A stretch of 64,000 nt of DNA, taken from Leptobrachium leishanense. Taxonomy: Eukaryota > Chordata > Amphibia > Anura > Megophryidae. The stretch's first letter is position 1; every line of letters starts with the position of its first letter. The notes beneath the pieces were generated by a model that was not told the DNA's origin, did no database searches, and was given only the letters and a program-made list of their open reading frames with translations. The translations under genes and the position numbers were made by a program. The stretch lies in assembly GCA_009667805.1 (NCBI GenBank), contig CM019065.1, forward strand, positions 13,955,952 to 14,019,951. Reading direction: 5' to 3'. Shown piece after piece: positions 22,164-34,072 of this stretch.

Positions 22164-24289
22164 GGAGAGCCAGGACAGACGGAAGGGAACGGGTTCCTTC
22201 ACAGCCGATATGTCCGAGGACAGCGAATGCCGGATTCTGAGTTTTTCCCATACCCGTAGAGAGTTAATTGTGGTTGAACATGTTGAGCGAAAGATGGGTC
22301 TGTGGGCTTTGGGGAGCCAAAAGTAAAGGCTCGGGGCGTCTGGAGCAGCCCAGGTGGGGCATGGAATATCACGAATTGAACTAATTGGGCAGCATAGTAA
22401 TAATACAGCAAGTTCGGTATGCCCAGCCCCCCCCCGTCCCGAGGCCTGTGCAGGACTCAACGTGCGACTCTCTGATGCTTATGTTTCCACAAAAATTTGG
22501 CTATGTGCTGCTGAAGGTGTGCCAGGGAGGCGACATCTACGTGGGTGGGCAGGGCCTGGAACAGATACAACAAACGTGGCAGTAGATTCATCTTAATGCA
22601 GACCACCCTACCCACGCACGAGACCGAGAAGTCGTTCCACCTGTCCAGGTCCTTAAGCAAGCGAGCAAACATACCGTCATAGCTGTCCTTGTATAATCTC
22701 CCGGGGTCACTTGTCAGCCAGACACCCAGGTACTTCAGAGAATCAAAAGAAAAGTGAAAATCAGTCAGGTCGCGCAGGCTATCCACTTCCAGGGGCATAG
22801 CTCTCGTTTTATCAAAATTCACCAGGTACCCTGATATTTCCAAAAAGGAATTGATAAAAGTCAGAAGGGGGGGTCTGACTGTAGGGGGTCCGCTATCGTC
22901 AGTAAGACATCATCCGCATAAGCGGAGACCAGAAACTCGTCCACCCTGACTTTCAGTCCTCTGATAGATGGAGAGGCCCGGAGACCAGCCAGTAAAGGTT
23001 CCAAAGAATGGGCAAAAAGGAGGGGCGACAATGGGCAACCCTGCCTGGTACCATTCCCTATAGAGAACGCCTCCAGGTTTGCCCCCGGAGTGAGGATCCT
23101 AGTGAGAGGGGCGGCATACAGAACCCCCAGGGCCGCACGGAACTGGGGCGGAAAGCCCCAGTGCTCCAAAAGTTTAAACATGTAAGGCCACTCCATCCGG
23201 TCGAACGCCTTCTCCGCATCCAAAGATAGGAGCAGAGAAGGCGTCTAAGAGGCCAGCGGCCATTCTATCAAGGCAGCATTCCGCCGTGTATTCTCAAAAG
23301 CCTGCCTGGAGGGGATGAAGCCACCTGGTCGGGGTGTACCAGTGAAGAGAGAAAGCCTCCCAGTCTATCTGCTAATAATTTTGTAAAAATTTTATAATCC
23401 ATCTTCAATAAGGAGATGGGACGGTGGCTTTGGGGCAATGATGGGTCTTTCCCCTCTTTAGGAATCAAAACCACATCAGAGCGCAAGAAATCCGGCGCCA
23501 CTGGAGTGCCCTCCAGCAACGAGTACAAAGTCGAGTAAGATGGGGAAGCAGTTTAGGGGAGAAGCTTTTATAATAGGAGGCCGAGAACCCATCTGGGCCT
23601 GGCGATTTATGTGGTTTCATACCCTGGATTATCGAACGTACTTCTGCCTCCATCACTTTCCCCTCCAGACAGTCCAGGCAAGCTTGAGAGAGGGCCGGCC
23701 CCCTCCAATTGGACAGGAAGGCCCTCACCCTCCGCATATGATCCTGGTTAGAGGAAGCATGGGTCGGGAATGGTTATATAGCTGTTTAAAATAATCTGTG
23801 AAGATTCTGTTCACCTCCCCGGATACCGTAGTGGACGAGCCCAAAGGGGTGCGAGCAGAAGTCACCGCATGCGATCTATGTTGACCTCTGAGTTTCCTAG
23901 CTAATAACGTGTGCGCCTTGTTAGAGTATTCATAAAACGTTCGCTTCGACCAGGCTAGGGACCGGGCCGCATCCGAAATCAGCTCAGCCCTGAGATCCTG
24001 GCGCACCTGCAAGAGGGCCTCATAGTCCTCCGGAGAACGAGAGGCTTTATGTGTCGCCTCCCTATCTGCCAGCAGGGCCTCCAGGTCCGATATTCTCTGA
24101 AGCCTTTCCCTCTTAATCCTGCTCCCAATTTGAATAAGGAGACCCCTAATAACTTTCTTGTGGGTCAGCCACAAGATGTCCGGACTCATGCCTTCTGTTG
24201 CATTGTCTGCAAAGTACCTATCCAAAGCGGTAGACAATTCCACCTTAACCTCTGGTTTCTGTAGCAGGGCTGAGTTTAACCGCCAAGAC
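22164..24289 (-). pseudogene. L1-like ORF2, linker and RT region
   Basis: Read from 24289 downward. A linker (23725-24289) follows the endonuclease. The RT fingers (23465-23737) show SPGPDGFSASYYKSF. The next piece (23268-23528) has DVVLIPKEGKD and RPISLL. The palm (22861-23223) shows DAEKAFDRMEW (motif A), GNGTRQGCPLSPLLF and AYADDVLL (motif C). Downstream pieces (22164-22843) include KYLGVWLTSD and RVWEKLRIRHSLSS. Catalytic motifs survive but frameshifts separate at least four blocks, so no full protein can be made. Stop positions fall between 23223 and 23268 and near 22850. RT would act in target-primed reverse transcription. Confidence 0.82.
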
Positions 24290-24806
24290 TAGTGATGAGC
24301 CGAACAAACCCCGTGTTCAGTTCGCATTCGAACTCGAACAATTTCAAAAGTTCGAGTTCGAACTCGAACACGAACAAAACTCAATGCAAGTCAATGGGAC
24401 TCAAAAGATATTTACCATAAAAGGTGTATGGGGGTCCGGGTAGTGTCCTGGGGGACAGGAAACAAGGACAAAAAGTAAAAAAAACGTTTTTAAAGGGACA
24501 GTGAGTTTTCCATGAAATAAGGGTTAAAAATAAAAATGAAAAATTCCTTCAAATATCGTGCCTAGGAGGTCCCCATAACCTGCCCGTGAAGTGGCGGATT
24601 TCTAGGATGTATAGAAACACTTAAAAACATAAAATGACATTTCAAATGACGGTAAACGATTTTCCTTTAATCTATTCGTAAACAACTGCTTGGGGCGGCA
24701 GCCTGTATGAAAAGAGACATTTTAGGACCAGGTTTAGTGATTTTTTTGGCTAAATTATGGTGAAACTTATGCAGGCTTTGGATGAAAGTAACAATAGGTG
24801 CTTTAA

Positions 24807-25979
24807 CCCTTTCGCTGCTGAGGCATTTCCCGCCTCTGTGCTGAGGTCATTTTTAACGGTTTTGCTCATCATGTTTAACCGCGTTTTGAAGCCTTATTTT
24901 ATTATATGACCCAGACATATTATATATCGTTCTTTCCGGCAGACTCGGCAGATTCATAATATATCATTATTATATGTATACGTTATGTCCTGTCTGTATA
25001 TTATAACAAAATATGCAATAAAATTAGAATTTTCAATACTTTACAACGTTTACAACGTGTAAAGTGTTTTTTTTCACATTTTAACATGCGATCGTTTGCG
25101 GCTATATTTTCTATGGGGTACGCTTGTTAAAAAAATTAGAAATGTTGTCTCGTTACATATTTTTTTGGGGAAAATTTTGCTATTTTTAACAAACGCACCC
25201 CATGCAAAAATCGTTAGTGCAGTATCATTGTTCACATTCTAAATTAAATGGGAACAATATTGGTGCATTAACAAAACAAATAAAAAATAAAAAACTTGTT
25301 TATTTATTTTTTTTATATTTTTTTATTTTTTATTTTTATTTTTTTTTACAAAACTTTTTACATGGTCATGTTTGGTATTGTTGGAAAGGCCATGCTCTGG
25401 CCGGTCCAATGATATCAAACATTAACCCCTAGCTGCCACGGATCGGGAGATAGGGGGTTCCAATGAACCCCCTATCTCCACCATTGCTGGCAGCTAGGGG
25501 TGAACTCCAGGACTGTCGTCATCGTGCTATGCACGATGACACCAGTCCTGAGGGGGAGTTCTCGGAGGCTTGGCCAACATCCAAGATGTCGGCCAGCTCT
25601 GGGAAAGGATCATGAACCGGTGCTTTTCCAGCGCCGAATCGTGATCCGGCCCCCATGGGGTTAATGCCAGGTACCGTTTGGAAGGGCAGGCTATGCCCTT
25701 CCAAACGGTTCCTGACATTAAGCTCAGGCCCCCGGTAATCGGGAGGGAGAGAAGTCCGAAGGACCTCCCCCCTCCCTTTCAGGCACCTCCTCCGCACACG
25801 CGGGGGGGGTGCCTGAAATAGATGTCATCGCGCCGCCGCGATGACATCTATTGTGCGCGCGGCAGTCCCGGAGTGCCGGGTTGACATTAAGGATGTCAGC
25901 CCGCACCGGGGGGCACAGCGATCGGCCGGAACCCTTCCTGCGGGAAGACGCGCTGAGCACGTCCTCCGCAGCGAAGTGG
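24807..25979. mobile_element. TTAA-flanked non-autonomous element, 1.17 kb
   Basis: Lies between TTAA at 24803-24806 and TTAA at 25980-25983. The ends are inverted: CCCTTTCGCTGCTGAGG on the left, CCTCCGCAGCGAAGTGG on the right. Inside are several hairpins, such as the GATGTCATCGCG / CGCGATGACATC arms near 25822-25852, and a copy of the GGTAT..GGAAAGGCC palindrome near 25370-25417. It has no transposase. Probably mobilised by a piggyBac-type enzyme. Confidence 0.75.
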
Positions 25980-26303
25980 TTAAAATTGGGACTTTAGTGT
26001 CGGCAACAGTGCCATCACACCGTAACCCTTTTGTGGTATTGTGGAAGAGTGCAGGGTTAGACCCTGCGGTCCAAAAATTTAAAATGATATAAATCTGGTA
26101 CAGGCGTCAGTGCAGCCAAATATTGTGCCTTTCATGGCAGTAAGTGCCTTCACACCATAACCCCTTTGTGGTATTGTGGAAGAGTTCAGTGGTGGTGGTT
26201 TTGTGAATGCAGAAGACATCCCCGATCTATTCCGTTACGTCAGCATCAGGGGTTTGATAGCTTCTGATCCAGGACTGATTCATTTTTATAAATGTCAGCC
26301 GGT

Positions 26304-27681
26304 CTACAGAGTTGGTGGACAGACGCACTCTTTTGTCTGTGACAAACCTCCAGCGGCACTGAACGTCCTTTCAGAAAGCACGCTGGATGAAGGGCAACCT
26401 AGTAGCTGCATAGCATATAGGCTAAGTTCTGGCCAGTGATCCAATCTCAACACCCAGTAAGCCAGTGGATCATCTGCTGGATAGGTATCCAGGTCTGCCC
26501 TTGCCCCTAGGTAGTCCTGCACCAACGCTGGCAATGGGTGCCTACATTTGATGTCCCTGGGTGTCGTGGACTAAAAAAAATTAAAAAGGCATCAGTCAAG
26601 CATCCCCGGCCTTCACCACTATTCATTTGATCATCCGCAGCCTCAGAAGCACCTGTGTCATCACTTGGTTACCTACCAGTGCCTGGAAAGGTGTTACACA
26701 AGTGTTGCTTTAGAGCGTCCTCGAGTTTTTTCATCCTGTGCTCCCTCTGTGCGGGCAGGATGAGCTCTGCAACTTTACCCTTGTATTGTGGATCAAGAAG
26801 GGTTGCCAACCAGTAATGATCCCTCTCCTTGATAGCACGAATCCTGGGGTCCTTTACCAGACTTTTCAGGATAAGGGAGCCCATGCAGCGTAGGTTGGAG
26901 GTGGCATTAGCTTCCGAGTCTTCCTGGTCAATGAGGGTGACCCCATCATGCACTTCCTCCTCCCAGCCACGTACTAGTCCTTGTGTTTCTGGACACACAA
27001 AACCCTCCCTTGAGGAATCCCCACCTTCAATGCCCCCACTACTTAAATATTCCTCCTCCTCCTCAACCTCCTCCTGTCTGATCTGAGGAGGACCCGCTGG
27101 AATGCTGTCTGCAGAAAGACTGGGGCCATGAGAGCTAGGGAAGGCCACCTCTTTCTCCCGCTGCTCTGCCTCTAGAGCCACATCTATAATTCCCTGCAGA
27201 GTGCGCTCCAGCAGGAACACTAAAGGAATTGTGTCACTGATGCATGCACTGTGCCTGCTCACCATCCTCGTTGCCTCCTCAAATGGTGACAGTACAGTGC
27301 AAGCATCCTTGATCATCAGCCACTGCGGGGGGGACCAAGTTGACCTGAACCTGTCCTTGTGCCATACTCACACAGGTACTCGTTGATGGCCCTCTGCTGT
27401 TTGCGCAGACACTGCAGCATTGCTAATGTCGAGTTCCACCTGGTGGGCATGTCACAGATCAGACGGTTTGTGGGAAGGTGGAATTCTCTTTGAGTTTCTG
27501 CCAGGCGAACACTTGCTGGTAATGACCATCTGAAATGACTGACCCCCAAAACTGCTGGTGGCAGTGAGAACACACAGATTAGAACAATTCCCAGATATTT
27601 TGTAGAAATGAGCCCCCCCCCCCAATAGCTGATGACTGACTGGCAGTGAGAACACACACTAACAGAACAATCTCCTCTCAA
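26304..27681 (-). pseudogene. hAT transposase remnant (ZBED-like)
   Basis: Three minus-strand blocks follow the order of a hAT transposase: DMPTRWNSTLAML (27316-27681), then LSPFEEATRMVSRHSACISD and LATLLDPQYKGK (26669-27316). Last comes the dimerisation segment DPLAYW..SSVLSERTFSAAGG (26304-26534). An acidic insertion (EEVEEEEEYLSSGG) sits in the middle. The BED zinc finger and N-terminus are not found, and stops or frameshifts separate the blocks, so it is inactive. In life the enzyme excises and inserts hAT DNA, leaving 8-bp duplications. Confidence 0.82.
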
Positions 27682-28083
27682 AAAACACGTGCTGAAGCGC
27701 TGTGAGAAGCCGTTTACAGTGTGGTGCTGGACTTAGCTCTGTGTGCCCATGATTGGGCAAAATTTGCCCAATCAGGACTCTGAGCCGTGATTGGCATAGT
27801 CTTGAACCTGTCTTGCATCTGACCTGTGGTTAGGTGCCAGGTTGTAGCCAATTACAAGCTTCAGGCCAGTGGAAAAGTGCATTGTGGTCCATTGTGGACG
27901 AACATGTGGCGAACACGCGGAAATGTTCGTAGTTTGCGAACAGGCAATGTTCGAATCGAACTCTGAACCGAACAGCTCATCCCTAGCCAAGACCAGGCTG
28001 CTTTCACCCCGGGCAGCGAGAGCCACAGAGAAATCGGAGCATGGTCCGACCAGCTGCTGTTGCCAATTTCCGAGCGGGTTACC

Positions 28084-28171
28084 CATTGTAATCCCCCGTC
28101 AAAACAGGCGGTAGGGGGGAAACTGCGGCAGTTTTTCCTCCCTACCGCCCCCGTTTTAACGCAGGGATTGT
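28084..28171. repeat. Perfect-style palindrome at the L1/minisatellite junction
   Basis: The left arm (TGTAATCCCCCGTCAAAAC, then GGCGGTAGGGGGGAAA) and the right arm (TTTCCTCCCTACCGCC, then CGTTTTAACGCAGGGATTG) are reverse complements with few mismatches, meeting at ACTGCGGCAGTT. It would fold into an 80-90-nt hairpin. It may be a minimal MITE or two fused transposon ends. Confidence 0.7.
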
Positions 28172-28280
28172 AATGTAGCCCACAGTGGGAGGTGTGCGGG
28201 GCTGTTTATACATACAGTGGGAGGTGTGCGGGGCTGTTTATACATACAGTGGGAGGTGCGCGGGGCTGTTTATACATACA
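28172..28280. repeat. 30-bp minisatellite, block 2a
   Basis: About three units of the GTGGGAGGTGYGCGGGGCTG TTTATACATACA type. The array is cut at 28280 by the insertion of a TIR element and resumes at 29192. Confidence 0.9.
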
Positions 28281-29191
28281 CAGGGTTATCCAAAGAGATT
28301 TGAAAAATCACCGCACGTTCGGTGACTTTTCGTTCTCTTCAATTCGGTTCCTTTTGCCGACCCCATTTCGGTGACCCTGCGGTGTATTCAGCAAACACCA
28401 CAGGGTCCCTGAATTGCAGGGAAAAGCTGCCGAAAACCTGACGAACACTAACCGAATGCATGCTGAAAACAAGCAAAAACATCTGGATTAACCTTTGAAG
28501 AAGCCGAACATGAGCCGAACAGGAGCCGAACATGAGCCGAATCACACAGAGCCGAAGCAGCTGTGACGCAGAGGAGGCAGTGAATAAATTAGCAAAACCA
28601 TTTGTATGAAGCTGGGAAAATGAAACGCTGTTTGCAAAGAAACTACTGAGCGAAAATGTCTGAAATTTTCACAGGAGGTCCAGGGAATGATAATAAAGAG
28701 GGCTGTTACAGAAAAAATAAGTAAACTGAAAAAAAAATTTAAAAAAAATCGGACTTTTAAAAAAAAAAAAAAAATATCAGAAAAATGCTTAAAATATCCT
28801 AAAAAATCTATAAATAAAGAGACTTTTTGCTGCAGAATTTTATAATGAACGGTTTATTAGATATTGAATTAAAACGGGAATATTTTTAACATTGAAGTCT
28901 ATGGGATTCTCCTGAATTAACTTGCCGAATTAAACCACCGAATGGCAGGGCATTAGGGGAACCTTTCACTGCTGGTTTGTGTTCTCTGAATAGCCGAAGT
29001 AGTGCTTTTCATGGGGATTTCACTGCCCTCGAACAGGCACCGAACAGGCACCGTATGTTCAGGCAATTCGCTAGGATTTGGTGAATTGCCTGCTCTCTGG
29101 ATCGCCGAATGGCCAAGAAAGGTAACCGAACACTGATTTTCAGCGTTCGGTTACCTTTCTCAAGCAATTCGGATCTCTTTGGATAACCCTG
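28281..29191. mobile_element. 0.9-kb TIR element, complete copy
   Basis: A 911-bp element with terminal inverted repeats CAGGGTTATCCAAAGAGAT at the left, and the same sequence read on the other strand at the right. It is flanked by ACA on both sides (28278-28280 and 29192-29194), a 3-bp duplication of minisatellite sequence. There is no coding capacity. Internal features include a repeated GAGCCGAACA block and an A/T-rich homopolymer centre. It is the intact relative of the copies at 14359-18618 and 4905-5662. Confidence 0.85.
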
Positions 29192-31111
29192 ACAGTGGGA
29201 GGTGCGCGGGGCTGTTTATAAACACAGTGTGAGGTGCGGGGCGGTTTATACACACAGTGTGAGGTGCGCGGGGCTGTTTATACACACAGTGTGAGGTGCG
29301 GGGCTGTCTATACACACAGTGTGAGGTGCGCGGGGCTGTTTATAAACACAGTGGGAGGTGCGCAGGGCTGTTTATACACACAGCGTGAGGTGCGGGGCTG
29401 TCTATACACACAGTGTGAGGTGCGCGGGGCTGTTTATAAACACAGTGGGAGGTGCGGGGCGGTTTATACACACAGTGTGAGGTGCGCAGGGCTGTTTATA
29501 CACACAGTGTGAGGTGCGCGGGACTGTTTATACACACAGTGTGAGGTGCGCAGGACTGTTTATACACACAGCGTGAGGTGCGGGGCGGTTTATACATACA
29601 GTGGGAGGTGCGGGGCTGTTTATACACAGTGGGAGGTGCAGGACTGTTTATACACACAGTGTGAGGTGCAGGGCTGTTTATACACACAGTGTGAGGTGCA
29701 GGGCTGTTTATACACACAGTGTGAGGTGCGCAGGGCTGTTTATACACACAGTGTGAGGTGCGGGGCGGTTTATACACACAGTGTGAGGTGCGCGGGGCTG
29801 TTTATACACACAGTGTGAGGTGCGGGGCTGTTTATACACACAGTGGGAGGTGCGGGGCTGTTTATACACACAGTGTGAGGTGCGGGGCTGTTTATACACA
29901 CAGTGTGAGGTGCGGGGCTGTTTATACACACAGTGTGAGGTGCGGGGCTGTTTATACACACAGTGGGAGGTGCGGGGCGGTTAATACACACAATGGGAGG
30001 TGCGCGGGGCTGTCTATACACACAGTGTGAGGTGCGGGGCTGTTTATACACACAGTGTGAGGTGCGCAGGGCTGTTTATACACACAGTGTGAGGTGCGGG
30101 ACTGTTTATACACACAGTGTGAGGTGCGGGACTGTTTATACACACAGTGTGAGGTGCGCAGGGCTGTTTATACACACAGTGTGAGGTGCGGGACTGTTTA
30201 TACACACAGTGTGAGGTGCGGGACTGTTTATACACACAGTGTGAGGTGCGCAGGGCTGTTTATACACAGTGGGAGGTGCGCGGGGCTGTTTATACAAACG
30301 GTGTGAGGTGCAGGACTGTTTATACACACAGCATGAGGTGCGGGGGCTGTTTATACACACAGTGGGAGGTGCGCGGGGTTGTTTATACACACAGTGGGAG
30401 GTGCGGGGCTGTTTATACACACAGTGTGAGGTGCGGGGCTGTTTATACACACAGTGGGAGGTGCGGGGGCTGTTTATACACACAGTGTGAGGTGTGGGGC
30501 GGTTTATACACACAGTGTGAGGTGCGGGGCGGTGTATACACACAGTGGGAGGTGCGGGGGCTGTTTATACACACAGTGTGAGGTGCGGGGCGGTTTATAC
30601 ACACAGTGTGAGGTGCGGGGCTGTTTATACACACAGTGGGAGGTGCGGGGCTGTTTATACACACAGTGTGAGGTGCGCAGGGCTGTTTATACACACAGTG
30701 TGAGGTGCGCGGGGCTGTTTATACACACAGTGTGAGGTGCGGGGCTGTTTATACACACAGTGGGAGGTGCGCGGGCTGTTTATACACACAGTGTGAGGTG
30801 CACGGGGCTGTTTATACACACAGTGGGAGGTGCGTGGGGCTGTTTATACACACAGTGGGAGGTGCAGGGCGGTTTATACACACAGTGGGAGGTGCGGGGC
30901 GGTTTATACACACAGTGTGAGGTGTGGGGCGGTTTATACACACAGTGGGAGGTGCGCGGGGCTGTTTATACACACAGTGGAATGTGCGCGGGGCTGTTTA
31001 TACACACAGTGGAATGTGCGCGTGGCTGTTTATACACACAGTGGGAGGTGCGGGGCTGTTTATACACACATTGGGAGGTGTGGGGCTGTTTATACACACA
31101 GTGGGAGGTGC
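29192..31111. repeat. 30-bp minisatellite, block 2b
   Basis: About 60 units of 30-34 bp with core GGGGCTGTTTATACACACAG and (T/G)GAGGTGC, with GCGC and GGCGG variants. It ends in GTGC, duplicated at 48851 by the ERV insertion. Confidence 0.95.
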
Positions 31112-31738
31112 TGTTAGCGGAATCAGAAGGGTTCACTCGGGACGAGGCCGGACCGGACACGAGCAAGGATTGTCTGAACACGAGTCTCTTCAGGAAAGGC
31201 AAACTTTATTGTGATATCACAACAGATGCTCAAACAGGATTCAATCGCAAAGAATGAGCCTCATTTTCACAGTGACATGAGACTTTATACCTCAAAATAC
31301 ATGATTAGGTACATCCCAATTAGCCCACCTCCCGGTTACGCTATCCCACCCCACGTGGGTTAGTACCTCCCTTTGGCTAACACAAAGACATTCCATTAAA
31401 TTGGCCGTAAATTGGCAAGCTTTATATTAGTAACAATAAATCATGGTTAGTTTCTCCCACTGTTCCGGGCTGCGCCTGGTTCCCTAGCGCCTTCTTTGTC
31501 TTTCTGCGGGCCCCAACGACCTTGACATATCTTTCTCTGTGCCTGGAACAGCAGAGATCTCTCTCTCAGCGCTTTAATTGTTTTTTTACTAATCTCAGCA
31601 CATTCCTAAATTTCTACATGTGCCTCATTATAGTTTCAGCTAAAAACCTGCCTAGTTATATTTAAGTGAACCAATATTCTGAACAAGATGGTCGCCTGGC
31701 TTATAATAGCGGCCATCTTCCAGTCTATTTCCACTACA
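31112..31738 (-). repeat. ERV 3' LTR (627 bp)
   Basis: Starts TGTTAGCGG and ends CACTACA on the plus strand. It is the same length as the copy at 48224-48850 and differs by about nine substitutions and no indels by eye, so the insertion is not brand new. Confidence 0.92.
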
Positions 31739-31748
31739 TTCCCCCCTT
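31739..31748 (-). other. ERV polypurine tract
   Basis: On the minus strand, AAGGGGGGAA lies directly against the LTR. This is the plus-strand DNA primer position of a retrovirus and fixes the element's orientation. Confidence 0.8.
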
Positions 31749-31894
31749 GGCTCAAGCCTCAGCTCTTTCCCTGAGACTTGTAGCCATTACACCTCACTAG
31801 TTTTATTCTCGAGTTCCTCATACTTGGGGGGCCTATTTTTGTTGGGAACATACCTTGTGGATAATCAGTGGTATATTTTGTGTCTGTGTGGGTG

Positions 31895-32149
31895 TCAGTG
31901 CTTTCTTGCATAATGGCAACATTCATAATACATTGTCATCTCACACAATCCATTCAGGGCCGCACTGATCTGTTCCAGTGCCATATCATATATCATTTGT
32001 ACCTTTCGTATCTCCCGTATTTCCAGATTCAGCACCTGAACATCCCAACTAGTCTTATTCAAAATCTCATCCATCAAATTGGCATAACTGGTCAGTCTTA
32101 CCATCAACTCTCCTCCCCATCCAGTCCATACCGGAAGCCATGCCCACAT
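31895..32149 (-). pseudogene. ERV env, TM-like fragment
   Basis: An 84-codon minus-strand frame with a heptad-like stretch (VLNLEIREIRKVQ) followed by MALEQISAALNGLC and a nearby CC pair. This is the layout of the ectodomain of a retroviral transmembrane subunit. The cytoplasmic part and fusion region are not intact. It lies between the nested LTR element and the 3' LTR, where the end of env should be. The rest of 31749-32596 shows no long frame. Confidence 0.5.
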
Positions 32150-32601
32150 TCAATCCGCTCTCCCAGACAACTCTCTCCTCTGTCCCCCAAACACCAGTGG
32201 ACACCCAGGGCGAAGCGTTGTGTCTGAATTAGTGTCTTCTCCCCTCACCCTCTGGATTGAGATCAATTTAGCCAAATAACATTTCCGTTACTGTAGGTGG
32301 TACCCATATGTAACACACTCTTTCACAGCACACCTGGTACTCTCCTTTCACTATAATAGTGACAAATGTAGTGTTTTTTAATATCGCTATTGTAGCTGTC
32401 TCAGTCGTTTCATCATATCCACTTCATCCTGCCTTCCATTGGTCACATTCGCATCACCTCCTCTTGCTCGCTTGTGAGCTTTCTACATCGTATGTATAGA
32501 AATTTTGACGGCTCCTTTGTATTAAAATATGTAAATGTATGATATCCAGTTGAACTTACTTGAATAACATAACCCATCCCCGTTATTTATCTCCTTATCT
32601 G

Positions 32602-33329
32602 TGTCACGTCTCGGCCTTGCCCCCTGCTGCTGGTGGTAGCAGGGATTCCTGTTTATTTTTGTTTTCAGCCTGCAGCTATCTTGTTGGGCTTATTGGCCTG
32701 CGGTCATGTGACCTGTTCTGCCCTATAAGTACGACCAGGACTCCCCTTGATCCTTGGATCAGGATAGTCTTTCATACCTAGTCCCTGTATGCTGGTGTAC
32801 TTTGATTTGCTGTGTATGACCTCTGCTTATGTATTTAGGATCCCTCTCTTGCCTGACCCCTCTAGTATGATATTCTGTGTATGACTTTGGCTCTTGTATC
32901 TGGATCTCTCTTCTGTCTGTCCCTGTACTGTACCGTGCTTTGGAATTTGTATGCTTGCATTTATTGTCTGTCTGGTTTATGTTTTGTTTGTCTTGCAAAC
33001 CTAGCCTAGCTAGTATTTCGAGACCACCTTTCAAGGATCTCAGTCAGGGCTTAGGGATCTTTCTAGTTTCTGTTATATCTTGCTTTGTTCCCTGGAATCT
33101 GTATACCTGCATTTATTGTCTGTCTGGTTTATATTTTATTCATCTTGCAAACCTAGCCTAGTTAGAATTTCGAGACCATCTTTCAAGGATCTCAGTCAGG
33201 GCTTAGGGATCTTTCTAAGTTCTGTTAATATCTTGGTTTGTTCCCTGGAAACTGTATACCTGTCCTTAAGGCTTCATCTCTCTGCAGATTGGGGGTTCCC
33301 CCTCACCCTATAGGGGGCTCCCCGTTACA
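32602..33329 (+). repeat. 5' LTR of the nested element
   Basis: 728 bp. Contains CCCTATAAGTACG near 32721, a likely TATA box. It also has an internal tandem duplication of about 155 bp (around 32950-33105 and 33106-33260), shared with the other LTR. Confidence 0.9.
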
Positions 33330-33751
33330 TTATCCTGATCCCAAAACAGAAGCTGGCAGGTATGTCTCATATGTATGAAGCTGTATTGAACTTGGTGCTT
33401 GCTATGCTAAAAGAGCTGCAGAGGTTAATAGAGGCTCTGAGCCTATCACCTGCTGCAGCTAACGATGCAGCACCACCCTGCACTACTTGCAAACCCATAT
33501 CGGAGAAGGAAAGACGCAGGTTGTATGGTCTCTGTTTTTTATTGTGCAGATCCAAATCACACTATTGAACATTGTGTATTAAAGCCTGTTAAACAATGGC
33601 AGGGAAACCATGTATCCAGGTATCGCTATGGAGGTACTGGTGTGTCCTCCATAGGCATTCAGACTGGCAGAATAGCCATCTCAAATCTGTTGAATCATGG
33701 GATGCCCTCTTCTCACAGTGAGGTTGCAGTGTCTCCGGTTAGGAATGTTAT

Positions 33752-34072
33752 GCCAGCCATGTCTGTATCTACTGGCACGATGCCAGCCATGTCTGTATCC
33801 ATTGGCACGATGCCAGCCATGTCTGTATCCACTGGCACGATGCCAGCCATGTCCGTATCCACTGGCACGATGCCAGCCATGTCTGTATCCACTGGCACGA
33901 TGCCAGCCATGTCTGTATCCACTGGCACGATGCCAGCCATGTCTGTATCCACTGGCACGATGCCAGCTATGTCTGTATCTACTGGCCACGATGCCAGCTA
34001 TGTCTGTATCCACTGGCACGATGCCAGCCATGTCTGTATCCACTGGCACGCTGCCAGTCATGCCTGTTCTCA
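33752..34072 (+). repeat. 30-bp coding repeats, block A (about 10)
   Basis: Unit CACTGGCACGATGCCAGCCA TGTCTGTATC, encoding GTMPAMSVST. An extra C near 33987 shifts the frame. Confidence 0.9.

Larger units (their letters stand above)
24290..27985 (-). mobile_element. hAT transposon, complete ends, 3.7 kb
   Basis: The element is flanked by the 8-bp duplication GCCAAGAC (24282-24289 and 27986-27993), the hAT signature. The ends are inverted repeats: TAGTGATGAGCCGAAC on the left, matched by TAGGGATGAGCTGTTC read from the right. Subterminal regions are rich in GAACTCGAAC/TTCGAAC motifs, possible transposase binding sites. A degenerate transposase lies at 26304-27681, and a TTAA element (24807-25979) is inserted in the left part. 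The host sequence is the L1-like ORF2. Confidence 0.9.
20905..28086 (-). mobile_element. L1-like LINE, interrupted twice
   Basis: A minus-strand L1-type ORF2 is spread over 27994-28086 (end of endonuclease), 22164-24289 (linker, RT and downstream region) and about 20911-21338 (C-terminal part). A hAT element (24290-27985) and a 0.8-kb LTR-like insert (21339-22156) account for the gaps. Across both gaps the reading continues in register once the insert and one target duplication are removed. The 5' side ends at a palindrome at 28084. The left end near 20905 lacks a clear poly(A). Confidence 0.8.
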
